Assembly: GCF_030062155.1 (NCBI RefSeq)
Contig: NZ_CP118269.1
Coordinates: 1,736,001-1,800,000 of the forward strand
Source of the DNA: Pantoea sp. Lij88
Lineage (GTDB): Bacteria > Pseudomonadota > Gammaproteobacteria > Enterobacterales > Enterobacteriaceae
Length of the DNA: 64,000 nt
Reading direction: 5' to 3'
The notes beneath the pieces are model-generated. The model made no database searches. It was not told the origin of the DNA and saw only the letters and a list, made by a program, of their open reading frames with translations. Below, in pieces: positions 20,938 through 30,228 of the stretch (positions within the stretch are counted from its first letter, which is position 1; every line of letters starts with the position of its first letter). The position numbers and the translations under genes were made by a program.

Positions 20938-22116
20938 TTACCCCTTAACCGTGACCGCGGCAGCACTGGCAACTGCACGAGCAATCGCCTGAGTGGTGGT
21001 GTCACCGCTGGCGAGCGCCACACCTAAACGACGCTGCCCGCTGATCTCCGGCTTGCCGAACAGCCGCAGTTGCAGACCGGCACCCAGCGCCGCTTCGACA
21101 TTCACAAACTGCACGTTCTGGCTGGTCAGCTGCGGCAGAATAACGGCAGACGCCGATGGCCCATACTGACGAATCCCACCAATCGGCAGACCCAGGAACG
21201 CCCGCACGTGCAGCGCAAACTCTGACAGATCCTGCGAAATCAGCGTCACCATACCGGTGTCGTGTGGACGCGGTGACACTTCGCTGAATACCACCTCATC
21301 ACCACAGACAAACAGCTCAACGCCAAACAGGCCATAGCCACCCAGCGCCTTAACGACCTGCGCAGCAACATCCTGTGCCCGCTGCAGCGCCAGGTCACTC
21401 ATCTGCTGCGGCTGCCAGGATTCACGGTAATCGCCATCTTCCTGACGGTGACCGATTGGCGCACAGAAATGAATGCCATCGACGGCGCTGATGGTGAGGA
21501 GGGTAATCTCAAAATCGAAGTTGACGACCCCTTCAACGATGACGCGACCGGCACCCGCACGGCCACCCTGTTGGGCATAGTCCCAGGCTTTATCGAGCTG
21601 GCTGGCATCGCGGATAAAGCTCTGACCTTTACCGGATGAGCTCATCACCGGCTTCACAATGCAGGGGAAACCGATCTCTGCGGCGGCTTCATCGAAGCGT
21701 GCCTTGCTGTCGGCAAAGCGATAGCTGGAGGTAGGAAGCGACAGCTCTTCAGCCGCCAGGCGACGAATGCCTTCGCGGTTCATCGTCAGCTTTGCGGCAC
21801 GGGCGGTCGGAACCACGCGCTGGCCCTGCTGCTCCAGCTCAACCAGCGTATCCGTGGCGATGGCTTCGATTTCCGGTACCACAAAATCAGGCTTCTCTTC
21901 GGCTATCAGCGCAGCCAGCGCCGCGCCATCCAGCATGTTAATGACATGGCTGCGATGGGCCACGTGCATCGCCGGCGCATCGGGGTAACGATCAACCGCG
22001 ATCACTTCCACACCCAGACGCTGACACTCCAGCGCCACCTCTTTACCCAGTTCACCTGAACCTAATAGCATCACGCGCGTCGCCGCCGGACGCAGCGCTG
22101 TTCCGAGAGTCGTCAT
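20938..22116 (-). CDS. purT: PurT, formate-dependent GAR transformylase 2
   Basis: An ATP-grasp enzyme that makes formyl-glycinamide ribonucleotide from formate, ATP and GAR, the folate-independent route of purine step 3. The 392 residues equal E. coli PurT. Recognisable blocks are the N-terminal [14 protein letters not shown], the ATP-grasp loop [10 protein letters not shown], and [14 protein letters not shown]. The start at 22116 is supported by AGGGGAATGT before it; the frame is open 33 bases further upstream. A PurR-type operator lies 40 bases upstream. Confidence 0.97.
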   Translation of the reverse strand: MTTLGTALRPAATRVMLLGSGELGKEVALECQRLGVEVIAVDRYPDAPAMHVAHRSHVINMLDGAALAALIAEEKPDFVVPEIEAIATDTLVELEQQGQRVVPTARAAKLTMNREGIRRLAAEELSLPTSSYRFADSKARFDEAAAEIGFPCIVKPVMSSSGKGQSFIRDASQLDKAWDYAQQGGRAGAGRVIVEGVVNFDFEITLLTISAVDGIHFCAPIGHRQEDGDYRESWQPQQMSDLALQRAQDVAAQVVKALGGYGLFGVELFVCGDEVVFSEVSPRPHDTGMVTLISQDLSEFALHVRAFLGLPIGGIRQYGPSASAVILPQLTSQNVQFVNVEAALGAGLQLRLFGKPEISGQRRLGVALASGDTTTQAIARAVASAAAVTVKG

Positions 22117-22155
22117 ACATTCCCCTAAGCAGTCAAAATTCGCGCGCAAGTATAA

Positions 22156-22171
22156 ACGAAAACGATTGCGT
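22156..22171. promoter_or_regulatory. PurR operator upstream of purT
   Basis: ACGAAAACGATTGCGT matches the PurR consensus ACGCAAACGTTTGCGT at 14 of 16 positions. It lies 40 bases upstream of the purT ATG. purT is a known member of the PurR regulon in E. coli. Confidence 0.75.
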
Positions 22172-22280
22172 TCTCATCTTTCTCCCGCTGACACCACTTT
22201 TTGCCGTACTTTTCCCGCTCTGACGTTTCCTGACATCCTTTTGGTCAGGATAGCGGCTGACATCCTGAAAGGAGTGAATG

Positions 22281-22937
22281 ATGAATAACTGGTTACAACA
22301 GATTCAGTCGGTGCTGGCGAAGAAGAGCGGTGAGGGCAAATCGGGCGGCAGCTTAAGTGACATGCTGGCACCCGGTGCGCTCGGTGGTCTGGCCGCGATG
22401 CTGATTTCCAGTAAGTCGTCGCGCAAACTGCTGACCAGATATGGCGGAAAAGCCCTGATTGTGGGCGGTGGCGCGGCCGCAGGCGCAGTGTTGTGGAATA
22501 AATATAAACAGCGGGTCAGCGAAGCGCATCAGAATGAACCTGACTTTGGCGTGGCGCAGACGCCCGTTGATCTGCGCGCAGAACGTCTGGTGACGGCGCT
22601 GGTGTTTGCCGCCAAAAGCGACGGACACATCGACGATCAGGAACGGGCAGCCATTGAGCAGAACATTCATCAGTCCGGTTACGGCCAGGATGCGGAACAG
22701 CTGATTCAGAAAGCGATGAACCGCCCGCTGGATCCGCAGTGGCTCGCCGCCGATGTGAAAAACGAGGAAGAGGCGCTGGAGCTTTACTTCCTCAGCTGTG
22801 CCGCCATTGACGTTGATCACTTTATGGAGCGCAGTTATCTCTCCGCGCTGGGCGACGCGCTGAAAATCCCTCAGGATGTGCGCGACGACATTCAGCAGGA
22901 TCTTGACGCTGAAAAAGCCCGTCTGCCCGCAAGTTAA
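22281..22937 (+). CDS. yebE: YebE, DUF533-family inner-membrane protein
   Basis: A DUF533 (TerB-like) protein of 218 residues. It has a central glycine-rich hydrophobic segment ([19 protein letters not shown], near residues 65-83) and a conserved acidic helical C-terminus with [18 protein letters not shown]. Its function is unknown; in E. coli the homologue is a Cpx envelope-stress target. Two adjacent ATGs occur at 22278 and 22281. AAAGGAG fits the second better (six-base spacing), giving MNNWLQQ. I saw no clean CpxR box upstream. yebF and yebG, present here in E. coli, are missing. Confidence 0.9.
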   Translation: MNNWLQQIQSVLAKKSGEGKSGGSLSDMLAPGALGGLAAMLISSKSSRKLLTRYGGKALIVGGGAAAGAVLWNKYKQRVSEAHQNEPDFGVAQTPVDLRAERLVTALVFAAKSDGHIDDQERAAIEQNIHQSGYGQDAEQLIQKAMNRPLDPQWLAADVKNEEEALELYFLSCAAIDVDHFMERSYLSALGDALKIPQDVRDDIQQDLDAEKARLPAS

Positions 22938-23063
22938 TCCCCCCGATTTTCCGCTGACGGGTCACAGGAGGTGATTCGCCAGCGGCAGCTTCTCTCGTCA
23001 AATCTGGCTTCCGGCTGCTGAAGTGTTACGCTTACAGATCATTGCGTTCACGGAGACGGATGG

Positions 23064-25127
23064 ATGAAAGCACCCATCGCAAAAAAAATACCCCATGAGA
23101 TGACGCTGCACGGTGAGACGCGCGTTGACGACTATTACTGGCTGCGCGACGACAAACGCGAAAACAGCGAGGTTCTTGATTACCTGCGTGCCGAAAATAA
23201 TTACGGCAAAAAAATCATGTCGTCACAGCAGCCGCTGCAGGACCGGGTATTAAAAGAGATTATCGATCGGCTGCCGCCTGAGGATCACTCAGTGCCCTAT
23301 GTGAAAAATGGCTACCGCTATCAGAGTCGCTACCAGACCGGTAATGAATATCCGGCTTATTACCGCCAGCCGGCAGCGAGTGAGGAGTCCGGTGAATGGA
23401 GCCTGCTGCTGGATGCCAATCAGCGCGCCTCGCACAGCGATTTCTATACCATGGGCGCGCTGCATATCAGCCCCGATAACCGGGTCATGGCGCTGGCCGA
23501 AGATTTCCTGTCGCGGCGGCAATATGGCATCCGGTTCCGCAACCTGGAGAGCGGCAGCTGGTATCCCGAAGTGCTGAGTAATGCCTCATCCAGTTTCGCC
23601 TGGGGCAACGATTCGCGCACCGTTTACTATGTGCGCAAACACCCGCAAACGCTGCTCTCTTATCAGGTCTGGCGACACGAGCTGGGCTCGCCACAGTCCG
23701 ATGATCAACTGGTTTATGAAGAGCGGGATGACACCTATCATCTCAGCGTCCACAAGACCACCTCCAAACAGTTCATCATGATTGCGCTCTACAGTACCAA
23801 TACCAGCGAAATTCAGCTGATCGATGCGAACTTCCCCGATGCGCAGCCGCATGTCTTTCTGCCGCGCCGTCGCGATCATGAATACAGCATCGACCATTAC
23901 GATCATCAGTTTTTCATTCGCTCCAACCGGGATGGCAAAAACTTCGGGCTGTATCGCAGCCGTTATCTGGATGAGTCACGCTGGGAAACGCTGATCCCGG
24001 CACGGGAACAGGTGGTGATGGAAGATTTTCAGCTGTTCCGCGACTGGCTGGTGGTGGAAGAGCGTCAGCGCGGCTTGACCAGCCTGCGCCAGATTAACTG
24101 GGCCAGCGGCGAGACCAGCGGCATCGCCTTTGACGATCCGACCTATGTGACCTGGCTGGCTTACAACCCGACGCCGCGTACCAGCAAACTGCGCTACGGC
24201 TATTCATCGATGACCACACCGACCACGCTGTTTGAACTGGATATGGATACCGGCGAACGCCACATCCTGAAGCAGAGCCAGGTTAAAGGCTTTAACGCGG
24301 AGGATTACAAAAGCGAACATCACTGGATCAAAGTCAGCGATGGCACCGAAGTGCCGGTTTCGCTGGTTTATCACCGTAAACATTATCAGCCCGGTCATAA
24401 TCCGATGCTGGTCTATGGCTACGGCGCCTACGGCAGCAGCATGGATGCCGATTTCAGCGTCAGCCGCCTGAGCCTGCTGGATCGCGGCTTTGTCTATGCG
24501 CTGATACAGGTGCGCGGCGGCGGTGAACTGGGACAGCAATGGTATGACGGCGGTCGTCTGCTCAACAAAATGAACAGCTTTACCGACTTTATCGATGTCA
24601 CAAATGCCCTGGTGGCGCGCGGCATCGGCCACCCGGAACGGCTTTATGCGATGGGCGGCAGCGCGGGCGGCCTGCTGATGGGCGGGGTGATCAATATGGC
24701 ACCGCAGCGTTTCCACGGCGTGGTGGCTCAGGTGCCGTTTGTCGATGTGGTCACCACGATGCTGGATGAGTCGATCCCGCTGACAACCGGCGAGTATGAC
24801 GAGTGGGGCAATCCCAGCGATCCGGAATACTACCGCTACATCCGCCAGTACAGCCCCTATGACAACATTGAGGCAAAGGACTATCCCCACCTGCTGGTCA
24901 CCACCGGCCTGCACGATTCACAGGTGCAGTACTGGGAACCGGCCAAGTGGGTGGCGAAGCTGAGATCGATGAAAACCGACAATAACCTGTTGTTGCTCTG
25001 TACCGATATGGATGCCGGTCACGGCGGCAAGTCTGGGCGCTACAAAGCTTATGAAGGGATTGCGATGGAGTACACCTTCCTGCTGGGACTGGCGCAGGGC
25101 ACCTTACCGCCTACTCAGGATTACTGA
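23064..25127 (+). CDS. ptrB: PtrB, oligopeptidase B
   Basis: A cytoplasmic serine peptidase of the prolyl oligopeptidase family (S9) that cleaves after Arg and Lys in short peptides. The 687 residues match the E. coli 686. The N-terminal two thirds form the beta-propeller and the C-terminal alpha/beta-hydrolase domain carries the nucleophile in GGSAGG near residue 533. The catalytic His is near residue 653 in DAGHGGKSG. It is convergent with exoX, and the two reading frames overlap by seven bases. Confidence 0.96.
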   Translation: MKAPIAKKIPHEMTLHGETRVDDYYWLRDDKRENSEVLDYLRAENNYGKKIMSSQQPLQDRVLKEIIDRLPPEDHSVPYVKNGYRYQSRYQTGNEYPAYYRQPAASEESGEWSLLLDANQRASHSDFYTMGALHISPDNRVMALAEDFLSRRQYGIRFRNLESGSWYPEVLSNASSSFAWGNDSRTVYYVRKHPQTLLSYQVWRHELGSPQSDDQLVYEERDDTYHLSVHKTTSKQFIMIALYSTNTSEIQLIDANFPDAQPHVFLPRRRDHEYSIDHYDHQFFIRSNRDGKNFGLYRSRYLDESRWETLIPAREQVVMEDFQLFRDWLVVEERQRGLTSLRQINWASGETSGIAFDDPTYVTWLAYNPTPRTSKLRYGYSSMTTPTTLFELDMDTGERHILKQSQVKGFNAEDYKSEHHWIKVSDGTEVPVSLVYHRKHYQPGHNPMLVYGYGAYGSSMDADFSVSRLSLLDRGFVYALIQVRGGGELGQQWYDGGRLLNKMNSFTDFIDVTNALVARGIGHPERLYAMGGSAGGLLMGGVINMAPQRFHGVVAQVPFVDVVTTMLDESIPLTTGEYDEWGNPSDPEYYRYIRQYSPYDNIEAKDYPHLLVTTGLHDSQVQYWEPAKWVAKLRSMKTDNNLLLLCTDMDAGHGGKSGRYKAYEGIAMEYTFLLGLAQGTLPPTQDY

Positions 25128-25792
25128 GACTCCGACAGATATTTATTCAGCGCCTGCCGCAATGGCGGGCGCAGGTCGCTGACATTATTCAGTACCCACT
25201 TCAGGTAGCCCGGATCCTTCCTCGCAATCACCGCAATCGCCTGGCCGCGATATTTGCCGAACGGCAAAATGTCGTCGCGCTGGGCTGCCGGTTGTGAACG
25301 CACAATCATCTCGGAAGCGCTCCAGCCGGAGGTCTCCATAATCCGGATCAGCAGTGCGGCCGTGACATAGCAGTCATAGAGCGCGCGGTGCGCATGCAGG
25401 TCAGCGGGTGGCGTCACATCCAGCTTCAGCGAATGACGCAGTGCCTGGTTGCCATATTTAATGCCCGGCCAGAGCTGACGCGCCAGCTGCATGGTGCAGA
25501 TCCATTCACCGTACATCTCCGGCAGCATCCGGCGATCGAAGCTGGCGTTGTGCGCTACGTAAAAGGCACTGCCGTAATAGCGCGGGATCGCCTCTTCAAT
25601 GGTCGGTTTTCCGGCGACCATCGCTTCTGTGATGCGATGCACCGCCATCGCCTGACGGCTGATAGGGCGGTCGGGCAGGGTGAGATCGCTCATCGGATTC
25701 ACAATCTGGCCGTTGATCACATCCACGGACGCAACTTCAACTACGCCGCCCTGCAGTCCGCAGGTTTCGGTATCGATCACGCGAAACATCAT
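25121..25792 (-). CDS. exoX: ExoX, exodeoxyribonuclease X
   Basis: A DEDDh-family 3'-5' DNA exonuclease involved in mismatch repair and in UV and recombination pathways. The 223 residues match the family length. Exo [13 protein letters not shown], carries D7 and E9; the Exo II and III blocks are visible as [16 protein letters not shown] and [14 protein letters not shown]. Its ATG overlaps the holE stop by four bases (ATGA), so both are read from one transcript. yobB, which lies between them in E. coli, is missing. Confidence 0.94.
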   Translation of the reverse strand: MMFRVIDTETCGLQGGVVEVASVDVINGQIVNPMSDLTLPDRPISRQAMAVHRITEAMVAGKPTIEEAIPRYYGSAFYVAHNASFDRRMLPEMYGEWICTMQLARQLWPGIKYGNQALRHSLKLDVTPPADLHAHRALYDCYVTAALLIRIMETSGWSASEMIVRSQPAAQRDDILPFGKYRGQAIAVIARKDPGYLKWVLNNVSDLRPPLRQALNKYLSESQ

Positions 25793-26022
25793 TGCTTCAT
25801 CTTCGGTTCATAAGGAAGGCGCGACAGGCTGAGTGACGCCTGGCGGTATTGCATCAGACGCTGACGGAACCAGTCACGCAGCGCTTCGGGCTGCTCCTGC
25901 GCCACCATCTCCGCAACGACCGGCATGTTATAGCGCTCTTTAAACGCCACGCCAGCTGCCGCCAAATCGACATTGATCTTGTCTTTCTCTTCCTGGGACA
26001 GCACGGCAAGGTTATGGCTCAT
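25789..26022 (-). CDS. holE: HolE, DNA polymerase III theta subunit
   Basis: The theta subunit binds and stabilises the epsilon proofreading subunit in the Pol III core. The 77 residues align along their length with E. coli HolE (76 residues), including [18 protein letters not shown] and [10 protein letters not shown]. The frame is open much further upstream, but the start at 26022 is clear from the homology and from AGGAG before it. It heads a two-gene operon with exoX, both acting with DNA repair or replication exonucleases. Confidence 0.95.
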   Translation of the reverse strand: MSHNLAVLSQEEKDKINVDLAAAGVAFKERYNMPVVAEMVAQEQPEALRDWFRQRLMQYRQASLSLSRLPYEPKMKQ

Positions 26023-26172
26023 AATATTCTCCTGACGATAGCCGGCAAAAGTAATGTTTTCGGCGGTCTGAATCAAGGATAAGGATCGCACCGCGGGCCT
26101 CGACAGTGCAAATACAGCAGCGTATCCTTTTGCCACGTTTATCGCCCTGGCGGCGGTTAAAAGGATGATATT

Positions 26173-26550
26173 ATGCAGAAAAAACCCATTTCCCGCATGG
26201 TTATCGCGATAGCGGCAGCCGGACTGATGGCGTTCAGCTCGCTGGCGGCGGCGCACGCTCATCTCCAGTCTTCCCTCCCGGCGGCCAAAGCGCAGGTCAC
26301 GGCATCCCCCGACGCGCTGACGCTGAACTTCAGTGAAGATATTGAAGCGGCGTTCAGCGGCGTCACGCTGCTTGACGATGCACAGAAGCCGGTCGCGACC
26401 GCCAAAGCCCGCGTTGAATCGGGTCAGAAAAACCGGCTGATTGTCGGCCTGCCTCAGCCGCTGAAGGCGGGCAGTTATCAGGTCAACTGGCATGTGCTGT
26501 CGGTGGACGGACATAAAACCGCAGGAAGCTATCGCTTTAGCGTGAAGTAA
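26173..26550 (+). CDS. yobA: YobA, CopC-domain periplasmic copper protein
   Basis: A CopC-family beta-barrel protein of 125 residues. A Sec signal peptide (about residues 1-26) ends in LAAAHA, so the mature N-terminus carries the conserved histidine of [10 protein letters not shown] used for Cu(II). The fold continues with [10 protein letters not shown] and ends with [14 protein letters not shown], supplying the other His. It lies four bases before yebZ (CopD) and then yebY, a copper-related trio conserved in enterics. Confidence 0.93.
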   Translation: MQKKPISRMVIAIAAAGLMAFSSLAAAHAHLQSSLPAAKAQVTASPDALTLNFSEDIEAAFSGVTLLDDAQKPVATAKARVESGQKNRLIVGLPQPLKAGSYQVNWHVLSVDGHKTAGSYRFSVK

Positions 26551-26554
26551 CCCG

Positions 26555-27430
26555 GTGAATACCCTCTGGATCCTGCTGCGCGGAGTGCATTTCGCCGCCG
26601 TGATGTTGCTGACCGGCAGCGCCTGTTACAGCGCGCTGCTTGCACCTAAACGCTATCGCCCCCTGCTGGCGCAACGGTTAAACCCGCTGGTGAAGGGGAG
26701 TGCGTGGCTGGCGCTGCTGAGTGCGCTGGCGATGCTGGCCTGCCAGAACGTGTTGATGAGTGGCGACAGCACTAACCTGACCGATAGCGACATCTGGCTG
26801 GCGGTGCTGGGAACGCACTTCGGTGCGGTGTGGCAGTGGGAAATGCTTTTTAGTGTTGTGGCCGTTGTCGCGCTATTACTGACCGGAAAGCTGCGTCAGC
26901 AGGTGTTACTGCTGGCAGGCGTGCTGCAACTGGCCTGCATGGCTCTGATTGGTCATGCCGCGATGCGCGATGGGTTGCCCGGTCTGCTTCAGCAGATCAA
27001 CCAGGCAATGCATCTGATTGCGGCAGCGTTCTGGGTAGGTGGATTGTTGCCCTTGCTGCTGTTGATGCGTGAGGCGCGCCAGATCGATCGCCGCAGCGAC
27101 GCTATCCGCACCATGATGCGGTTTTCGCGCTATGGTCATCTTGCGGTCGCGTTAACACTGCTGAGCGGCGTGATAAACAGCGTGATGATCGCAGGCTGGC
27201 CACTCATGTGGCACGATTCACGCTACAGTGTGTTGTTGCTCTGCAAAGTACTGCTGGTTGCCCTGATGGTGCTGGTGGCGCTGATCAATCGATACTGGCT
27301 GGTGCCGCGCTTTCGCCTGCCGGGCAGCGGGACGCAGCAAAAATTTATTCGCATGACGCAGCTTGAACTGCTGCTGGCGTGTGGAGTGGTTGGGCTGGTG
27401 AGCGTATTTGCCACGCTGTCACCAGCCTGA
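26555..27430 (+). CDS. yebZ: YebZ, CopD-domain inner-membrane protein
   Basis: A CopD-family membrane protein of 291 residues with about eight hydrophobic segments. Conserved histidines are seen in [17 protein letters not shown] and [18 protein letters not shown], the last being the family signature. It is thought to move or sense copper at the inner membrane together with YobA. The start is a GTG four bases after the yobA stop, which implies tight coupling. Direct proof of transport in enterics is lacking. Confidence 0.92.
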   Translation: MNTLWILLRGVHFAAVMLLTGSACYSALLAPKRYRPLLAQRLNPLVKGSAWLALLSALAMLACQNVLMSGDSTNLTDSDIWLAVLGTHFGAVWQWEMLFSVVAVVALLLTGKLRQQVLLLAGVLQLACMALIGHAAMRDGLPGLLQQINQAMHLIAAAFWVGGLLPLLLLMREARQIDRRSDAIRTMMRFSRYGHLAVALTLLSGVINSVMIAGWPLMWHDSRYSVLLLCKVLLVALMVLVALINRYWLVPRFRLPGSGTQQKFIRMTQLELLLACGVVGLVSVFATLSPA

Positions 27431-27458
27431 ATGTGGTTTAAGAGAGAAAAGGGTAGTT

Positions 27459-27806
27459 ATGTTGCTGAAGAAAGTGATCCCCGCAATCCTGTTGTTATCC
27501 GTATGCGGCCAGGCGCTGGCGGCACAAATCATTACCGTCAGCCGCTTTGAGATCGGTAAAGAGAAGTGGCCGTTTAACCGTGAAGAAGTGATGCTCACCT
27601 GCGAGAAAGATGGCGCGATGTTTGCCATCAACCCAAGCACGCTGATGACATACCCGCTGAACGACATCGCCGATACGCTGTTTAAAAACAAGCAGGTGAA
27701 AGCGCAGCCGATCAGCGTGATTCAGGCCGAAGACAAAGCGCATCCGGGCCAGATGATGAGCCTGCAGCCGATTGTCGAGCGCACCCAGGCGCTGTGCGGT
27801 AAATAA
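27459..27806 (+). CDS. yebY: YebY, DUF2511 secreted protein
   Basis: A 115-residue protein with a signal peptide ending in CGQALA, then the conserved ITVSRFEIGKEKWPFNREEV block and two cysteines (MLTCEKD and the C-terminal QALCGK). Function unknown; it is always found with yobA and yebZ, so a copper or envelope role is likely. The start at 27459 removes 17 upstream in-frame residues that overlap yebZ and show no signal peptide. Confidence 0.9.
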   Translation: MLLKKVIPAILLLSVCGQALAAQIITVSRFEIGKEKWPFNREEVMLTCEKDGAMFAINPSTLMTYPLNDIADTLFKNKQVKAQPISVIQAEDKAHPGQMMSLQPIVERTQALCGK

Positions 27807-27936
27807 ACCTCTCGGGTGCAGCCTCGCGCTGCGCCCAATCACGGATTTTTGCCGTTGCGATCACAAACTGATCCGGTTTATGGCCCTGATCCCCGCGTTT
27901 GCTGGCATTTCCACCGCGCTGTTCTAACCTTAAGTT

Positions 27937-28036
27937 GCAAGGCGACACCGCCTTCATAAATGCCAACTTTTAGCGCACGGCTCCTTGAGAGCCATTTCCC
28001 TGGACCGAATATAGGAATCGTATTCGGTCTTTTTTT
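27937..28036 (+). ncRNA. sdsR: SdsR (RyeB) small RNA
   Basis: The sequence from GCAAGGCGACACCGCC through GCCAACTTTTAGCGCACGG and CATTTCCCTGGACCGAAT to the terminator hairpin (GACCGAATA / TATTCGGTC plus T7) matches my memory of E. coli SdsR almost throughout. SdsR is a sigma-S-dependent Hfq sRNA that acts on ompD, mutS, tolC and others. A sigma-S-like extended -10 (TCTAACCTTAAG) ends just before the start. It lies beside yebY as in E. coli. The antisense RNA RyeA (SraC) probably runs over it on the other strand. Confidence 0.9.
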
Positions 28037-28389
28037 GTTTTTATGATTATAAATTTTTTTTGTGATTGTTACGAAATACCCTGAATTCATAATATTCAAT
28101 CCATACCATCATATATTCCTGACCGCTCATTTCGCGCGCTTCAGCAAATACTCCCATTCATGCATTACATTGGATCAGGTCTTCATGAAAGGGATACCGT
28201 TACTGATTTCGATAACGCGGGCACAGTGACGATAATCATTCATCCGGTACCCATTGAGTGAAGGTGTGCTCAGAAACACAGTTCATACAGAAGGGGATGC
28301 AGGTATTTTCAGGTCTCTAGCGGACGGACGGGCAGCTATCGAAGAATGATTGTTTTATCATCCTGTGGCACTATAAAGCAGCCATTATC
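28037..28389. other. AT-rich intergenic stretch before the toxin gene
   Basis: A 353-base stretch with no supported gene. It starts with very AT-rich sequence after SdsR (about 28037-28110) and then becomes mixed. A short open frame near 28118-28258 reads protein-like (HERDTVTDFDNAGTVTI) but has no convincing start site, so it may be debris. Base composition differs from the core genes around it. Confidence 0.4.
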
Positions 28390-29082
28390 ATGAACGAGGG
28401 ATCGAGAATGATTTCAGGAACAGCAGCACAACAGGAACCCGGACGTTACTACACATTTGAGTCAAGATTGCCTCAGGGCGTTTTTTTTGAGATTCGCCCC
28501 AGCCATTTAACAGGAAATGCAAAGCCCATAACAGATGAAACCAGCGGTATGTGTATCGGTTATTCGGTCGCACAGGCTCCAGGTTTGTGGCAGATTTATG
28601 ATGTTCAGGGGCATTTTGTCAGGCTGGAAGAAGCGCCACTTGAAACACCGCTAATTGATCCAACTGACATTGCATTATTAGCGTTGGGGGTTTTTCGTAT
28701 TCTTCGTACCGGACGGGTACTATTTGAAGCTGGATCACGTGCAGCAATTTCCGTAAAAATTAGTAAGAGTACAGTATCTCTTTTACGTGGGCGGCTGAAA
28801 TTCGGGCTACATGCGCGCAATCTTAAAATGACGGAAACAGCCGCAGGCCATATGTACGACCCCGCTCGATATGTTCCTTTACAAATTCAGGAAAGGGCTA
28901 TTCGTTATGGAAAGAGAATGCCAGATCCGCGGGAAGGTAAGGGGATGTTTCGATACGAAGCAGACATTTATAAATTGCGTTTCGATAAGCAGCTTCGGGA
29001 GTATGTCCATCAGAAATATAAATTTGAGGTGATTGTCAGAGAATCGGACTGGACAATATCTCATTTTAAATATTTTCATTAA
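28390..29082 (+). CDS. Candidate polymorphic-toxin protein with C-terminal nuclease-like domain
   Basis: A 230-residue protein I cannot assign to a named family. Residues 1-85 form an unknown domain. Residues 90-110 are hydrophobic (DIALLALGVFRILRTGRVLF), and after a basic linker a compact domain spans about 146-230. That domain has KRMPDPREGKGMFRYE and ends WTISHFKYFH, a layout reminiscent of BECR-fold ribonuclease toxin tips such as those on LXG and WapA proteins. No PAAR, VgrG or signal sequence is visible. A start at M7 (28408) is also possible. The gene is AT-richer than its neighbours and is followed after 18 bases by a candidate immunity gene. Confidence 0.55.
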   Translation: MNEGSRMISGTAAQQEPGRYYTFESRLPQGVFFEIRPSHLTGNAKPITDETSGMCIGYSVAQAPGLWQIYDVQGHFVRLEEAPLETPLIDPTDIALLALGVFRILRTGRVLFEAGSRAAISVKISKSTVSLLRGRLKFGLHARNLKMTETAAGHMYDPARYVPLQIQERAIRYGKRMPDPREGKGMFRYEADIYKLRFDKQLREYVHQKYKFEVIVRESDWTISHFKYFH

Positions 29083-29100
29083 CAAACAGGAACATTTTTT

Positions 29101-29541
29101 ATGTTTGATATCAGGAATGAGGAATTTACTTTCGCAATTGCACCATTTGAACGCGTAACAGATGATGAAGCCGATCCTGTTAACCATCACTGGGATTGGA
29201 TACAGTCCTGGATTGAATTCTCGGTAAGTGGTCTGAAAGTGGCGTTTAAGACGGAGTTCACTGTCGGAGAGTTGAAGATGTTGAAAAAAGAATTTTCAGC
29301 TTTTCATCAGGCGATAATTGAGCGGAAAAAGCTAAAGTCGTTTAAATATCATAGTGATATTCGTCAGCTTGATATGATACTGACAAATGAAAATACTATT
29401 GATAGCGTAACTATTGATTTTATTCTCCGACCGGAACCCCATGCCGACAGTGTTCAGGTGAAAGGTAGTTTTGGTCTTAATGAAAGCTATTTTCCCGACA
29501 TTTTGAAGCGACTTGATGAAATGATTGAATGGCAGAATTAA
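29101..29541 (+). CDS. Candidate WapI-like immunity protein
   Basis: A 146-residue acidic cytoplasmic protein without signal or membrane segment. Its pattern, tryptophans in HHWDWIQSWIEFSVSG near the start, GELKMLKKEFSAFHQ in the middle and SYFPDILKRLDEMIEW at the end, resembles the WapI family that protects against WapA-type tRNA nuclease toxins. AGGAAC precedes the ATG. Its place directly after the toxin-like gene supports an immunity role. Both statements rest on pattern and context only. Confidence 0.5.
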   Translation: MFDIRNEEFTFAIAPFERVTDDEADPVNHHWDWIQSWIEFSVSGLKVAFKTEFTVGELKMLKKEFSAFHQAIIERKKLKSFKYHSDIRQLDMILTNENTIDSVTIDFILRPEPHADSVQVKGSFGLNESYFPDILKRLDEMIEWQN

Positions 29542-29564
29542 GCCGCTGGTTGTTTATCATTTTG

Positions 29565-29648
29565 TATGAATCCGCCCGGCGGCGACTTATGCAGACTGAC
29601 TTTTTTGGCCATTCAAAATATGAAGATCCTGTAAGGCTCACAGGCTGA
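29565..29648 (+). pseudogene. Possible Rhs-core relic
   Basis: One frame reads SARRRLMQTDFFGHSK and then YEDPVRLTG before a stop. The EDPVRLTG end resembles the Rhs core signature (SEDPIRLAGG) that precedes variable toxin tips. The stretch is short, lacks a good start and follows the immunity gene, as relic cores do in displaced Rhs tip arrays. Chance similarity cannot be excluded. Confidence 0.25.
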
Positions 29649-29776
29649 ACACTTTGCACTTATTTTATCTTCTGAACGGAGGTTCATTTAGACATTTATC
29701 CTAACACCCTGTCAGGAGGATGCTGTGGTTAATAAAGAGGGGAAAGTCGAAGTTGCATTTTATGGGAATGGCTAAA

Positions 29777-29953
29777 ATGAAAAAATTCATACTGTGGCTG
29801 ATAAAATCTTTTTCTGATTGTGTGTTTTTAGCAATCATGGTGTCAGGGTTATATTTATTTGCACGGTTTATTACTGAGCATGCAGCGGTTCCTTGCTTAG
29901 TATGGATAATTGCTGTTTCGTATGCATATGTGAAATTTTATTCAAGAGGTTAG
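29777..29953 (+). CDS. Small membrane protein of unknown function
   Basis: A 58-residue product starting [12 protein letters not shown] with two hydrophobic segments (about residues 14-32 and 36-52) and a short positively charged tail. Earlier in-frame ATGs exist at 29720, 29762 and 29768. The strong AGGAGG at 29714 fits instead a GTG at 29725 that starts a 16-codon frame (VVNKEGKVEVAFYGNG) ending just before 29777, so translation could be coupled. No family recognised. It may be a membrane immunity protein or cargo of the same cassette. Confidence 0.45.
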   Translation: MKKFILWLIKSFSDCVFLAIMVSGLYLFARFITEHAAVPCLVWIIAVSYAYVKFYSRG

Positions 29954-29983
29954 TTGAACAAGTGTTTCGACAAATGTACTGTC

Positions 29984-30040
29984 ATGACTCCTCTCAGAAC
30001 CATCACAATGACTCCTCTCAGAACCCTCACAATGATTCCA
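29984..30040 (+). repeat. 24-base tandem repeat, two full copies plus a partial third
   Basis: Units start ATGACTCCTCTCAGAACC at 29984 and 30008 and differ at one base; a third begins ATGATTCC at 30032. The length is a multiple of three, so a read-through frame would repeat DSSQN-HN. It is followed by an unusual C-rich, G-poor stretch up to about 30160. Confidence 0.8.
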
Positions 30041-30228
30041 GCTGGAGTCAGCACGCCGGACCTGCTGCGCGAGCAAACAACACCATCCCCCACCTCCACC
30101 CCCAAAAACCGACCCCACTCGCAAAAGCCGCAACAACCCGCCCAGACCCGCACCCAAAGCTAACCTGTCATCTTGTCATCACTCCGGTTTGGCTTATTCT
30201 GGACCTTCAATCAGAAGGAGTAACGTTT

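Noticed and set aside
22228..22270. CCTGAC / GTCAGG inverted repeat with a repeated TGACATCCT before yebE, considered as a CpxR or other operator
   Set aside because: It does not match GTAAA-N5-GTAAA and I know no regulator with this pattern, so it is not listed as a site.
24204..24914. A 236-codon minus-strand frame inside ptrB
   Set aside because: It is antisense to the catalytic domain of oligopeptidase B and its composition is that of a shadow frame.
27712..27966. An 84-codon minus-strand frame over the yebY end and the sdsR start
   Set aside because: It overlaps yebY and SdsR in antisense, where RyeA RNA is expected, and no ribosome site is seen.
29984..30040. A CRISPR array
   Set aside because: The units are directly tandem with no spacers, and no cas genes are present anywhere in the window.
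29893..30228. A 112-residue N-terminal extension of AdhP
   Set aside because: The extension runs through the tandem repeat and C-rich stretch, while a strong AGAAGGAG precedes the conserved start MKAAIANS at 30229.
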